A stretch of 64,000 nt of DNA. Origin: CBDFLS01 sp965249185. Its GTDB lineage: Bacteria > Chloroflexota > Dehalococcoidia > Lucifugimonadales > Australimonadaceae. Every line of letters begins with the position of its first letter. Within the stretch, counting starts at the first letter, position 1. The position numbers and the translations under genes are program-made. The notes beneath the pieces were generated by a model. That model was not told the origin of the DNA. It saw only the letters and a list, made by a program, of their open reading frames with translations, and did not search any database. The stretch spans positions 1,922,001 to 1,986,000 of the forward strand of contig CBDFLS010000002.1 of NCBI GenBank assembly GCA_965249185.1. The letters run 5' to 3'. Positions 22,364 through 31,483 of this stretch are shown piece by piece.

Positions 22364-25099
22364 CTAGCGGAGGGAGTCAAGCAGCGCCTGGAGGGCAGCG
22401 GCGGGGTCCGCTCCCAGTTGAAGCCGGGCGAGCCGCCGGTTCCGCTTCTGGAGGGCCTGCAAGTCGCCCAGGGCCTGGGCTTCGGCGAGCACTTGGAAGG
22501 TGTAAGGCTGACCGGGGATGGGGAGATCGATGGGCTGGCCGCCGGTGAGCTGCAGGTAGAGGCCCGTGGGGGGGCCACCCTTGTGGAGCTGGCCCGTGGA
22601 GTGGAGGTATCGGGGCCCGTATCCCGCGGTGGTGGCGATGCCGTGGCGCTCGGCGACCAGCCGCCGCAGCTTATCCAGCGCGTGGTCTATCTCGGGTGTT
22701 TGCGCCAGATAGGCCATGAGGGCCAGGTAATCACCCGGCTGGGCCGCGTCAAGGAGCGCCCCGGCGGAGGCGGGCGTCTCTACGTCCGGCAGACGGCCGT
22801 GCTCCTGGTAGCTCTTGAGCACCCGCTCCGTGAGGTCCTTGGCCTCTTGGACGTTGGGCTGGTCGAAGGGGTGCACTCCCAGGACGGCGCCGGCGATGGC
22901 CGTGGCGAACTCCCATCGGAAGATCTCCGCTCCCAGGTCGTAGCGGTCGGCCAGGTCCAGACGGAGGAAGGGATGTCCAGCCGCGGCCAGGGCGTCGAGG
23001 TGGACGTCGGTGGCCGCGTTGTCGTCGCCGGCCAGACGCAGGTACACGAAAAAGCGGTCGTGGCCGTAGGCGGCGGGCGGCATGGGCGGCTCGCCGGCCA
23101 CGGGCACGATGCCGGTGCCCTCCTTGCCCAGGCTCTCGGCCAGGAGCTGCTCCACCCACAGCCCGAAGGCGGATATGTCGGGGGAGGTGACCAGCGTGAG
23201 CTTGTCCACTCCCTTCTTGGCCAGGGCGCCCATGGCGGCGCCCAACCAGAGACCGGAGTTCTCAGGACCACGGATACTGGAGGCGCATGCCTCTCCCATC
23301 CGGCGGGCCCGGTCCAGGAGCAGCGCTACGTCGACGCCCATCAGAGCGGCGGGCACCAGGCCGAAGTAGGAGAGGGCGGAGAACCGGCCTCCGATGTCGG
23401 CTGGGTTCAGGAAGGTGCGGCGGAAGCCGTCACGCCGGGCCAGCTCCTCCAGGGAGGTGCCCGAGTCCGTGATGGCGACGAAGTGTTCTCCGGCCGAAGC
23501 GCCATCAACAGCGTTCTCGACCAGGGCCCGGAAGTGGCGGTAGAAGGAGAGCACCTCAACGGTGCCTCCCGACTTGGAGGAGACGATGAAAAGCGTGCGG
23601 CGTGGATCAACGGCGTCGGTGACGCGCTGGACCCAGCCCGGCACGGTGGAGTCGAGGACGAGCAGCTCGGGGTGGCCGGAGGCGCTGCCGAAGGTCCGGC
23701 GGAGCACCTCGGGGGAGAGGCCGCTGCCTCCCATGCCCAGGAGCACCACGTGACGGAAGCCCGCCTCGCGCACCTCTCGGGCGAGCGCCTCCAGCATGGG
23801 GAGCTGCTCGCTCATGAGGTCCGGGGCCGACAGCCAGCCGAGCCGGTCCGTGATCTCCTTGGGGTCGTTGCGCCAAACGGTGTGGTCCTTGCGCCAGGTG
23901 CGGGCGACCACTTCGTCCCGCCGGAGCCGGTCCACGGCTTCGCTCACTGCCGGGGCGTGCTCGCCCAGCGTCGCGCCGGGCGCATGCTCCGCCAGCAGCT
24001 TGGCCTGCTTCTCCTGGATGCTGGCGAGCGCGGCGGCGTAAGAACGGGCGAAGGCGCTCACGCCGTCGGCCAGGAGCTTCGCGGCGACCTCACCCATATC
24101 GATATCGGCTCGGGCGAGGGCGTCCAGAGTGCTCCGGGCGTCCTTTGCGTTGTCGTCGAGGGTGACGGCGGGACAGCCGTGGTCCAGGACCGCGGTGACG
24201 GTGGCCGGCGGCATGGTGTTGACCGTGTCGGGGCCTATGAGGGAATCGACGTAGAGGGTGTCTGGATAGGCCGGGTCCTTGGTGCTGGTGCTGGCCCACA
24301 GGGGGCGCTGGACGCGGGCCCCTTGGGCCCGTAGGGCCTCGAACCGGTCCTGGCCGAAGGTGTGGCGGAAGAGGGCGTAGGCCATGTGGGCGTTGGCGAT
24401 GGCCGCCTTGCCCAGCAGTGGTCGCAGCCCGGTGGCCCCACCTCGAATCCGCTCGTGGAGCAGTGCGTCCACGGCGGTGTCCACCCGGCTCACGAAGAAG
24501 GACGCCACGGAGGCCACCGAGCTTGGGTCACCGCCGTTGGCGGCCAGCGCCTCCATCCCCGAAATGTAGGCCTCCATCCCCTGGCGGTAGGACTCCAGCG
24601 AGAAGGTGAGCGTCACGTTGATGTTGAGACCGTCGGCGATGAGCTGGCGGATGGCGGGGACTCCCTGCGGGGTGGCCGGGACTTTGATCATCACGTTGGG
24701 GCGGTCCAGGATATCGAAGAGGCGGTGGGCCTCGGCCACAGTGGCGCCTGTGTCGTGGGCCAGGGCAGGGGGCACCTCGAGGCTCACGTAACCGTCGGCG
24801 CCGTCCGTCTCGTCGTAGACGCCCCGGAGGAGGTCGGCGGCGCCCCGGATATCCTCCAGGGCCAGGGCCTCGAAGATCTGGGCGGGAGGCTTGCCGGAGT
24901 GGGTCGGCGATAGCAGGGCGTCGTCGTAGTCGGTGCTGCCGGCAATCGCCTTCTCGAAGATGGTGGGGTTGGAGGTCAGGCCCGTGACGCCGAGCTCGAT
25001 GAGCTCCGCCAGATCTCCCGATGTGAGCAGGCCACGCCGGATATTGTCATACCAGGTTGACTGGCCGAGCGCGCGGGCTTGCTGGATGGTATTGGGCAT
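22364..25099 (-). CDS. Bifunctional transaldolase / glucose-6-phosphate isomerase
   Basis: A 911-residue fusion. The N-terminal part (about 1-365) is transaldolase: GVTGLTSNPTIFEKAIAGS, then NVMIKVPATPQGVPAI with the Schiff-base lysine. The C-terminal part (about 370-911) is a phosphoglucose isomerase: GMGGSGLSPEVL, FIVSSKSGGTVE and GRFSALSYFGLVPAAL. One polypeptide thus links fructose-6-phosphate chemistry of glycolysis and the pentose-phosphate pathway. Its stop touches the HAD gene start. Such tal-pgi fusions are known in several bacteria; no break is visible. Confidence 0.95.
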   Translation of the reverse strand: MPNTIQQARALGQSTWYDNIRRGLLTSGDLAELIELGVTGLTSNPTIFEKAIAGSTDYDDALLSPTHSGKPPAQIFEALALEDIRGAADLLRGVYDETDGADGYVSLEVPPALAHDTGATVAEAHRLFDILDRPNVMIKVPATPQGVPAIRQLIADGLNINVTLTFSLESYRQGMEAYISGMEALAANGGDPSSVASVASFFVSRVDTAVDALLHERIRGGATGLRPLLGKAAIANAHMAYALFRHTFGQDRFEALRAQGARVQRPLWASTSTKDPAYPDTLYVDSLIGPDTVNTMPPATVTAVLDHGCPAVTLDDNAKDARSTLDALARADIDMGEVAAKLLADGVSAFARSYAAALASIQEKQAKLLAEHAPGATLGEHAPAVSEAVDRLRRDEVVARTWRKDHTVWRNDPKEITDRLGWLSAPDLMSEQLPMLEALAREVREAGFRHVVLLGMGGSGLSPEVLRRTFGSASGHPELLVLDSTVPGWVQRVTDAVDPRRTLFIVSSKSGGTVEVLSFYRHFRALVENAVDGASAGEHFVAITDSGTSLEELARRDGFRRTFLNPADIGGRFSALSYFGLVPAALMGVDVALLLDRARRMGEACASSIRGPENSGLWLGAAMGALAKKGVDKLTLVTSPDISAFGLWVEQLLAESLGKEGTGIVPVAGEPPMPPAAYGHDRFFVYLRLAGDDNAATDVHLDALAAAGHPFLRLDLADRYDLGAEIFRWEFATAIAGAVLGVHPFDQPNVQEAKDLTERVLKSYQEHGRLPDVETPASAGALLDAAQPGDYLALMAYLAQTPEIDHALDKLRRLVAERHGIATTAGYGPRYLHSTGQLHKGGPPTGLYLQLTGGQPIDLPIPGQPYTFQVLAEAQALGDLQALQKRNRRLARLQLGADPAAALQALLDSLR

Positions 25100-25110
25100 C
25101 GGCGCATTTC

Positions 25111-25581
25111 CTAGTCGTTTGATGCGGGAACGGAGTAGCGCGATTCAACCGCCCGCACCTTCTGGAGCCTTCGGAGGTGACGCTCCTCTCCGCTGAAGCC
25201 GGCGTGCAGGAAGGCGCGGACGAGTTCCTGGGTGAGCTCCGGGCCGATGACCCGGGTGCCCAGGCAGAGGACGTTCATGTCGTCGTGCTCGACGCCCTGG
25301 CGAGCGGAATAGGTGTCGTGGCAGAGGCCGGCGCGCACGCCGGGGACCTTGTTGGCGGTGATGGAGGCGCCCACGCCGCTGCCACAGAGGAGCACGCCCC
25401 GCTCGGCTCGGCCGGCGGCCACCGCCTCGGCTACCGCTTGGGCGTAATCGGGGTAGTCATCCGCGGGGTCGAGGGCCGAAGCCCCCAGGTCCAGGACCTC
25501 GTGCTCCAATGAGCGGAGCCACTGGGCAAGCTCGCTCTTGGCCTGAAACCCCGCGTGGTCTGCTCCGAGGGCGATGTGCAC
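25111..25581 (-). CDS. rpiB: Ribose-5-phosphate isomerase B
   Basis: A 156-residue isomerase interconverting ribose- and ribulose-5-phosphate. MHIALGADHAGFQAK begins the LacA/RpiB fold, and GVLLCGSGVGASITANKVPGVRA contains the catalytic-loop Cys. HDTYSARQGVEHDDMNVLCLG supplies phosphate-binding residues. It is the first gene of the minus-strand pentose-phosphate operon, 11 bases before tal-pgi. Confidence 0.95.
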   Translation of the reverse strand: MHIALGADHAGFQAKSELAQWLRSLEHEVLDLGASALDPADDYPDYAQAVAEAVAAGRAERGVLLCGSGVGASITANKVPGVRAGLCHDTYSARQGVEHDDMNVLCLGTRVIGPELTQELVRAFLHAGFSGEERHLRRLQKVRAVESRYSVPASND

Positions 25582-25935
25582 GGCTGTGGGCTCCGCTGGG
25601 TGCGCTTTAGGCAGGGATGATCAAGAGAGACGCCGATGGCGCCAGAGACCATGAAAATGAGGAGCAAGCTGACTGCGATATGGGCCACCCGCGAGGCTGC
25701 GGCAACGGGATGGAAGGGGGCCACGATAACAAATGGCGGGGACGGTGTAAACTTAAGGAGGGCGGTGAAGACGCGTGAGTCGAGGGAGCGGCCCAGCACG
25801 CGCCGCCCCCCGTTGGTCGAGGCAAGCCCGCGGCCATAGGGAACAGTTGGTGGAAGGAGGCTGCGATGGGATTGCTCCACTGGTTGACGCGCTGAAGGCG
25901 CCCTGGTACGTTGCGTAACTGAGCTAATTTAAATT
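25582..25935. other. Region between rpiB and IS1595 copy 2
   Basis: About 350 bases with no supported gene. A strong AAGGAGG at about 25855 precedes ATG 25866, but the frame closes after nine codons (MGLLHWLTR), so this is either a leader peptide or the start of a lost plus-strand gene. The rpiB operon promoter should lie here; no convincing boxes were found. Confidence 0.5.
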
Positions 25936-26780
25936 GGGTAAAGTCCCGTTTTAGCCACCGGATTAGCTTCGAAGCAGCTTGAACAATGTCTTAACCTGTT
26001 CTGGTCCCAACAGACGCCGATGATTGTAGCGCCAGACATACTCAGCAAGATAGAGGGGCAGCCGTTCTCGGCGGACTCCCCCTTTGGCTGCCAGACGCCG
26101 CTTGAGATAACCCCAGAAGCCCTCCAAGCCGTTGACGTGGCTCCCTTGCCGATCGCTGAACGCCTGGCTGTGGTCCACAAGCCGGTGGACGTAGCCCCCC
26201 GCTGCGACGCCCGTGTAGCTGGTAAAGGTGTCCGAGCAGACGATGGAGCCACGTTGCACGCGTTGGTGCAGGAGCGGCAGCAGCGTCTTGGCTTCCACGT
26301 TAGGTACCACTTGCGCCCACACCAGGCCACCTCGACACAGGATCCCAAAGACAGCTTGCTTAGTGGTTCCACGGCCCCGCTTCGTGCCCTGAACACGCTT
26401 TGCCAGGCGCCTGTTGCGCCAGGAACCTCCCAGGTAGGTCTCGTCGACCTCCACCACGCCGGAGAAGACATGGGGAACGTCCCGGACCATGGCCTGGCGC
26501 ACCACGATCAGGGCGCGCAGGACTCGCTTTCGCTCCAGGCGGGCCTCCTGGGCAATCACCTCGGCACTCTGCCCCAAGACGAACCAGCGCAACAGTCGCC
26601 GCCACTCCCCTGGCGACAACCGAAGCGGCAGCGCCCTGGGCACCCACTCGTAGTGGCAGGCTGCACAACGACTCTTACCTCGCCGAATGCTCCAGCTCTT
26701 GGCGTGTTGACATCGAGGGCACCCAATCTTCCGTCCCATGCCACCATTCTCTCACAGGTGGCTGTTTTGGGACTATACCC
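25936..26780 (-). mobile_element. IS1595-family insertion sequence, copy 2
   Basis: An 845-base element in minus orientation, with the same ends as copy 1. The flanks do not match: the left flank ends ATTTAAATT and the right flank begins AAGGTAATT, with no 7-8-base duplication. The right flank enters the middle of a CpsD kinase gene whose front half is absent. This points to recombination with another copy, a deletion beside the element, or an assembly join. Confidence 0.93.
25963..26739 (-). CDS. IS1595-family (ISXO2-like) transposase, copy 2
   Basis: A 258-residue intact transposase essentially identical to copy 1, but ending LLRS instead of LLQS through one base change near its 3' end. 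Confidence 0.92.
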   Translation of the reverse strand: MGRKIGCPRCQHAKSWSIRRGKSRCAACHYEWVPRALPLRLSPGEWRRLLRWFVLGQSAEVIAQEARLERKRVLRALIVVRQAMVRDVPHVFSGVVEVDETYLGGSWRNRRLAKRVQGTKRGRGTTKQAVFGILCRGGLVWAQVVPNVEAKTLLPLLHQRVQRGSIVCSDTFTSYTGVAAGGYVHRLVDHSQAFSDRQGSHVNGLEGFWGYLKRRLAAKGGVRRERLPLYLAEYVWRYNHRRLLGPEQVKTLFKLLRS

Positions 26781-27384
26781 AAGGTAATTCTAGTGGATGC
26801 CGACCTCCGCAAGCCCTCGCAACACAACATATTTGGACTGGGACGTCAGCATGGGCTGACTAACCTGCTCTTGGGCTCCCTTACGTTAGATGAAGCTCTG
26901 AGGCAGGAAGTTAAAGATGGCCTCACCGTGATTCCCAGCGGTCCTCTACCCCCGGATCCTGCACAAGTCCTCAGACTGCCACAGATGAGGGAGGTATTGG
27001 AGCGGCTGCGAGAGCGGGCGGATTTGGTGATTATCGATTCGGCTCCGCTTCTTGCAGTATCAGAAGCTCTGGTATTACCATCAATGGCAGACGCAGTCCT
27101 CATGGTCATAGATGTGCATGCTACTCGCCGTCAATCTGTTGAACGCGCCGTGGCGGCACTTCGGCAGGCGATATGGAAAGGTGGCGGGTGCAGTCTTCAA
27201 TAAGGTCAATGTTAAGGAATCTGAAGCATACTACTACCACTACTATTACGCCCAGGGCTATGGCGAACCTGCTGGCGGTCGGCGCGCAGGGATAGCTGGA
27301 AGGTTGGCTGGGCTCCGCAAGCTCAATGTTTTCAACAAGCGCCGGCCGCATTCTAAACGGCCTACCGAGATTGCCGCGGAGTGA
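26781..27384 (+). pseudogene. CpsD/CapB-type tyrosine kinase, headless and frameshifted
   Basis: The remnant begins at the edge of IS1595 copy 2 with the Walker A' strand VILVDADLRKPSQHN and continues through the Walker B strand ADLVIIDSAPLL. The Walker A half is missing. Near 27170 the frame shifts: one frame ends ALRQAIWKGGGCSLQ, while the next continues KVAGAVFNKVNVKESEAYYYHYYYAQ. That Tyr cluster is the autophosphorylation tail of BY-kinases. The kinase would have partnered the CpsB phosphatase encoded at 14.8-16.5 kb. Two independent lesions make it non-functional. Confidence 0.87.
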
Positions 27385-27547
27385 CGGAATGGGGTCCCCC
27401 GGGTACTGCCTCTGGGTGTTGTTGGAGGCTTCGGGGTACATTGTCTCGTCTCCACATCCGACTGAAACGTGGCGCTTGGGGGAGTGGGCCCGTAGCGAAT
27501 GGGTTCCCGCGAGCGCACGATAAAGAGCGAAAAAGGAGTTGTAGAAA

Positions 27548-28759
27548 TTGAATGAGATGCAGACACCAAGAGTGATTGCAGGGGTGGTCCCCGCCCATGG
27601 CGGCACGCTGAAGGAATTGCTCTCAGCGGATGATGCGGGGATTCAAACGCTGCGGGATGAAGCGGCTAGGCTACCATCCTGGGAGTTAACCTCCCGGCAA
27701 GTGTGTGATACGGAGTTGCTGCTGAATGGCGGGTTCTCTCCGCTCGAGGGTTTTCTCGGCCGGGAGGACTATGGTTCGGTCTGCGGTGAGATGCGGCTCG
27801 TGGACGGAACTATCTGGCCGATCCCCATAACGCTTGATGTGACCGAAGCGTTCGCGTCGTCTCTCACCAAAGGCGCTCGGGTCACCCTGCGGGACCCGGA
27901 GGGGGTGGCACTCGCTATATTGACGGTCAGCGATGTGTGGAGGCCGGACTTGCGGGAGGAAGCGAGGCTGGTCTATGGCACCACGGATGAGCTTCACCCG
28001 GGAGTGACCAATCTCTTTCACCATACCGGAACGTTATACGTGGGGGGCCGGTTGGAGGGCCTGGAGCTCCCGGCGCATAGCACCTTTGGGGAGCTGAGGC
28101 ACACGCCGGCACAGCTACGGAAATTATTCGATGCGAAGGGTTGGAAGCGGATTGTGGCGTTCCAGACCCGCAATCCGATGCACCGGGCCCATGTAGAGGT
28201 AACGAAACAAGCTGCACGGGAGGCCGAGGCGAATCTGCTCATCCACCCAGTGGTTGGGCAGACCAAGCCCGGCGATGTGGAGTCTTACACTCGGGTCCGC
28301 TGCTATCAGGCCCTGCTCCAGTATTATCCGGAGCAGACGACCGCGCTCAGCTTGCTGCCTCTGGCCATGCGCATGGCCGGGCCCCGGGAGGCGGTATGGC
28401 ATGCGATCATTAGGAAGAACTACGGATGCACGCACCTGATCGTGGGGAGAGACCATGCCGGGCCCGGGAATGACAGCCAGGGTAAGCCGTTCTACTCGCC
28501 CTACGCGGCCCAAGAGCTGTTGGCAATGCATGAGCAGGAGCTGGGCATCAAGCTCGTCTCTTTTGAGGAGATGGTGTACGTGGAGAGCGTGGGGCAGTAT
28601 ATGGTGCGTTCCCAGGTGCCCGATGGCGCGGAAGTCCTTTCGATCTCCGGCACGGAGCTCCGTTCGCGCCTGGAGCAAGGGACTGAGCTTCCGGAGTGGT
28701 TCACTTATCCAGAGGTGGCTCTAGAGTTGCGCCGCTTATACCCAGCTCGCGGCCAGTAG
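27548..28759 (+). CDS. sat: Sulfate adenylyltransferase (ATP sulfurylase)
   Basis: A 403-residue enzyme making adenosine 5'-phosphosulfate from ATP and sulfate. Catalytic motifs are QTRNPMHRAH (about residues 205-214) and GRDHAGPG (about 300). The TTG at 27548 is favoured because AAGGAG lies 9-10 bases upstream; an in-frame ATG at 27557 is farther away. No APS kinase, APS reductase or sulfotransferase is in the window, so its link to the polysaccharide locus is positional only. Confidence 0.95.
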   Translation: MNEMQTPRVIAGVVPAHGGTLKELLSADDAGIQTLRDEAARLPSWELTSRQVCDTELLLNGGFSPLEGFLGREDYGSVCGEMRLVDGTIWPIPITLDVTEAFASSLTKGARVTLRDPEGVALAILTVSDVWRPDLREEARLVYGTTDELHPGVTNLFHHTGTLYVGGRLEGLELPAHSTFGELRHTPAQLRKLFDAKGWKRIVAFQTRNPMHRAHVEVTKQAAREAEANLLIHPVVGQTKPGDVESYTRVRCYQALLQYYPEQTTALSLLPLAMRMAGPREAVWHAIIRKNYGCTHLIVGRDHAGPGNDSQGKPFYSPYAAQELLAMHEQELGIKLVSFEEMVYVESVGQYMVRSQVPDGAEVLSISGTELRSRLEQGTELPEWFTYPEVALELRRLYPARGQ

Positions 28760-29129
28760 GAGTCCGCTGACGGTCTGAATCGGTCCCGCGGCCGCGTTCT
28801 GTTCGTCCTTTGCACTTGTGAGGGGGGCCGAAGCGGACGTTGAGGGCCGCCCGCTACTGGCACCTTCTTGGTGCCTTGTTTATTATGTTTGGCGTGTTCA
28901 GACGGACCGGGTCCGCCGTGCAAGCGACCGCTCCTGGCCAACTCGGAATGCTCGAGGTGGACGGGTGCGGCTGCGTGGTCGGGGCCTGCTGAGGCGGCCG
29001 GCCACCAAGCACCCGGGCGCCGCAGGCGTTGCCGCGAGGCGCCGTGGCGGTGGGTGAAGCTGCGCCAGGCAGGCAGTTGGGACGGTATCCGCTTCGGTTA
29101 CCCCTGGGGACCGCGCTCGCTGACTTTAT
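28760..29129. other. Intergenic region between sat and the epimerase
   Basis: About 370 GC-rich bases with several overlapping open frames on both strands, none with a ribosome site or recognisable protein. An AT-rich patch near 28870-28890 (TTGTTTATTATG) may contain a promoter for the downstream sugar operon, but the boxes are weak. Confidence 0.45.
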
Positions 29130-30104
29130 ATGACTAAGACACTTATAACTGGTGGCGCTGGGTTCATCGGCTCTCATCTGTGCGATAGGCTCTTGGCGAT
29201 GGGGCATGAGGTTGTTTGTCTGGATAACCTTGACCCCTTTTATGCCCCAGGGGTGAAGCTCGCAAACCTGGCCGAAGCGCGCTCAAACCCCGGCCTTGAG
29301 TTCGTCCACGGGGACGTGATGGATACCGAACTGCTTGACCGCGTATTTGCGCGCGGGCCGGAGCTGGTGATACATCTCGCGGCCCTGGCTGGCGTCCGCA
29401 ACTCTTTACTGGACCCGGCCCGGTATGCGCGGGTGAATATCGAGGGGACGGTGAATCTGCTGGAGCGGGCACGGAGCCATGGTGTGGGCCGCTTCGTCTT
29501 CGCTTCCTCCTCATCGGTTTACGGACATTCCGACGGCGGGCCTCTGTCTGAAGACCACCCCGCCCTTGAGCCGGTGTCACCGTATGGTGCGTCCAAGCGA
29601 GCGGGAGAGTTAGTCTGCTGGACCTTTAATCACCTCTCCGGAATGCCCATAGCGGCACTGCGGTTCTTTACGGTCTATGGGCCGAGACAGCGGCCAGACA
29701 TGGCCATCCATAAGTTTGCGAAGCTCATGCTCTCGGGTCAGCCGATTCCCGTCTACGGCGATGGCCGCTCGCGCCGGGACTATACTTACGTGGCGGATAT
29801 CATAGACGGCATCGTTGCGGCGGCAGAGCATCCCGATGGCTTTCAGATCTTCAACCTCGGAAGCTCGCGGCCCGTTGAACTTTTGGAGGTGATCCATCAA
29901 CTGGGCGCCGCACTTGATGTACAGCCCGAGCTTCAATTCCTCCCAGAGCAGCCGGGCGACGTGAGGTTTACGCTGTCTGACGGCGCTCGATCGGAGCGAG
30001 TCCTCGGCTACAGGCCGCAGGCCTCCATTGAGGAGGGCATCCGCAAATTCGCCGAGTGGTTTAGGCTGCACGGGACGTCCATGGAAGGGGAGCCGAAACC
30101 ATGA
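29130..30104 (+). CDS. NAD-dependent nucleotide-sugar epimerase (UDP-glucuronate 4-epimerase-like)
   Basis: A 324-residue short-chain dehydrogenase of the extended type. NAD motif TGGAGFIGSHL is at residues 7-17, the catalytic Ser region is FASSSSVYG, and YGASK is the YxxxK pair. The segment CLDNLDPFYAPGVKLANL resembles UDP-glucuronate 4-epimerases. The next gene, which overlaps by four bases, makes UDP-glucuronate, which supports that role. UDP-glucose 4-epimerase is the main alternative. Confidence 0.85.
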   Translation: MTKTLITGGAGFIGSHLCDRLLAMGHEVVCLDNLDPFYAPGVKLANLAEARSNPGLEFVHGDVMDTELLDRVFARGPELVIHLAALAGVRNSLLDPARYARVNIEGTVNLLERARSHGVGRFVFASSSSVYGHSDGGPLSEDHPALEPVSPYGASKRAGELVCWTFNHLSGMPIAALRFFTVYGPRQRPDMAIHKFAKLMLSGQPIPVYGDGRSRRDYTYVADIIDGIVAAAEHPDGFQIFNLGSSRPVELLEVIHQLGAALDVQPELQFLPEQPGDVRFTLSDGARSERVLGYRPQASIEEGIRKFAEWFRLHGTSMEGEPKP

Positions 30105-31438
30105 AGCTCTGCGTCATAGGTGGAGCTGGCTACGTTGGCCTGATCACTGGCGTTGGCTTTGCAAAGCTCGGTCACACCGTTGTAAACTTCGACGTGGATG
30201 CCGATAAGGTGGCGTCCCTGGCGCGAGGAACGAGCCCCATTTATGAAGTTGGCCTTCAGGAGATGCTCCAGGAGTGTCTCGATTCGGAGCGCTTGAGCTT
30301 CACGACTGATTTAGATGCGGCGGCGCGCGATGCGGAAGCGGTGTTCGTTGCCGTTGGCAGTCCCGCCGGCGAGGATGGCGGCACCGACCTTTCGCAAGTG
30401 AAGAGCGTGGTCACGTCTCTGAGCAAAGTGGCGGCGTCTCAGTCCGTTGTCGTTATCAAGTCCACCGTCCCGGCAGGGACGGTGGACTTGATCCGCGAAG
30501 AGTGGGCGCGGCGCGATGGGCGTTCGGAACTGCACCTCGTGGTAAACCCTGAGTTCTTGCGGGAGGGCCAGGGCCTGAAGGATTTCTTCTACCCCAGCCG
30601 CATTGTTGTGGGCGCCGATTCCGAGTGGGCGCGGCAGGTGATGCGCCGTCTGTACGCTCGGTTCATCGATGGACCGGACGATGGCGAGCCGGAGATTCCG
30701 ATGGCCCGTGGTGTGCCCCTGATTGAGACGACGGCCGTTAACGCGCAGATAGTCAAGTACGCGGCTAACGCCTTCTTAGCCACACGGCTCTCTTTCATCA
30801 ATGAGATGGCCGGAATCTGCGAGCAGGTGGGAGCGGATATCACCGAGGTGGTGAATGGGCTGGGTTACGATCCCAGGATCGGTTGGGAGTATCTCCAGGC
30901 GGGGATTGGTTTTGGGGGGCCTTGCCTGGAAAAGGACCTGAAGGCCCTTATCCATTTCTCGGGCCGCCACCAGCATGACGCCCGCTTCATGAAGGCGGTG
31001 TTGGACCGCAATGATCGTCAGGTCCAGCATATCGTGGAGAAGATAGTGGAGCTGCTCGGGCCCGAACTCTCCCAGAAGCGTGTGGCCATCCTCGGCCTCG
31101 CCTTCAAGCTGGGGACCAATGATGTCCGCACGTCGCTCTCGCTCCGCATCATGCGGATGCTGCTGGACAGGGGTTGCGTGCTGACCGCTCATGACCCCGT
31201 GGCGCTGTCGGAGGCTCAATCCCTGCTGCCCGAAGCGCACTACAGCGATGATCTCTATCGTGCTCTGGACGGTGCGGATGCGCTGGTCCTTCTCACCGAT
31301 TGGCCTGAGTATGGAGCGCTGGACCTTGAACGAATCGCAGGCTTGATGCGCCAGAAAAATGTGGTGGACGGCCGCAACATGCTGGAGCGGGGCGCACTGG
31401 AGCGTCTGGAGTTTCGGTACCGCGGCGTTGGCCGATGA
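30101..31438 (+). CDS. UDP-glucose 6-dehydrogenase family protein
   Basis: A 445-residue NAD-dependent enzyme oxidising a UDP-hexose to its uronic acid in two steps. The N-terminal Rossmann motif GGAGYVGLITGVGFA is followed by VIKSTVPAGT and NPEFLREGQGLKDF. The catalytic cysteine is C275 in GFGGPCLEKDLKAL, slightly altered from the usual GGSCFPKD. The C-terminal domain has AILGLAFKLGTNDVRTS. UDP-glucose is most likely; UDP-ManNAc dehydrogenase is an alternative. It overlaps the epimerase by ATGA. Confidence 0.92.
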   Translation: MKLCVIGGAGYVGLITGVGFAKLGHTVVNFDVDADKVASLARGTSPIYEVGLQEMLQECLDSERLSFTTDLDAAARDAEAVFVAVGSPAGEDGGTDLSQVKSVVTSLSKVAASQSVVVIKSTVPAGTVDLIREEWARRDGRSELHLVVNPEFLREGQGLKDFFYPSRIVVGADSEWARQVMRRLYARFIDGPDDGEPEIPMARGVPLIETTAVNAQIVKYAANAFLATRLSFINEMAGICEQVGADITEVVNGLGYDPRIGWEYLQAGIGFGGPCLEKDLKALIHFSGRHQHDARFMKAVLDRNDRQVQHIVEKIVELLGPELSQKRVAILGLAFKLGTNDVRTSLSLRIMRMLLDRGCVLTAHDPVALSEAQSLLPEAHYSDDLYRALDGADALVLLTDWPEYGALDLERIAGLMRQKNVVDGRNMLERGALERLEFRYRGVGR

Positions 31439-31483
31439 ATGATATGATGCGGCGCGTCTGACTGAGTGGGAGGAGAGGGACAG

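Noticed and set aside
21623..24334. A 903-codon open frame on the plus strand
   Set aside because: It is antisense to tal-pgi and the HAD gene. Its composition (Gly/Glu/His/Val-rich, no motifs) is what GC-rich coding DNA gives on the opposite strand.
25866..25895. Nine-codon frame after AAGGAGG
   Set aside because: Too short to call a gene. It could be a leader or a lost start, so it is mentioned only as part of the intergenic region.
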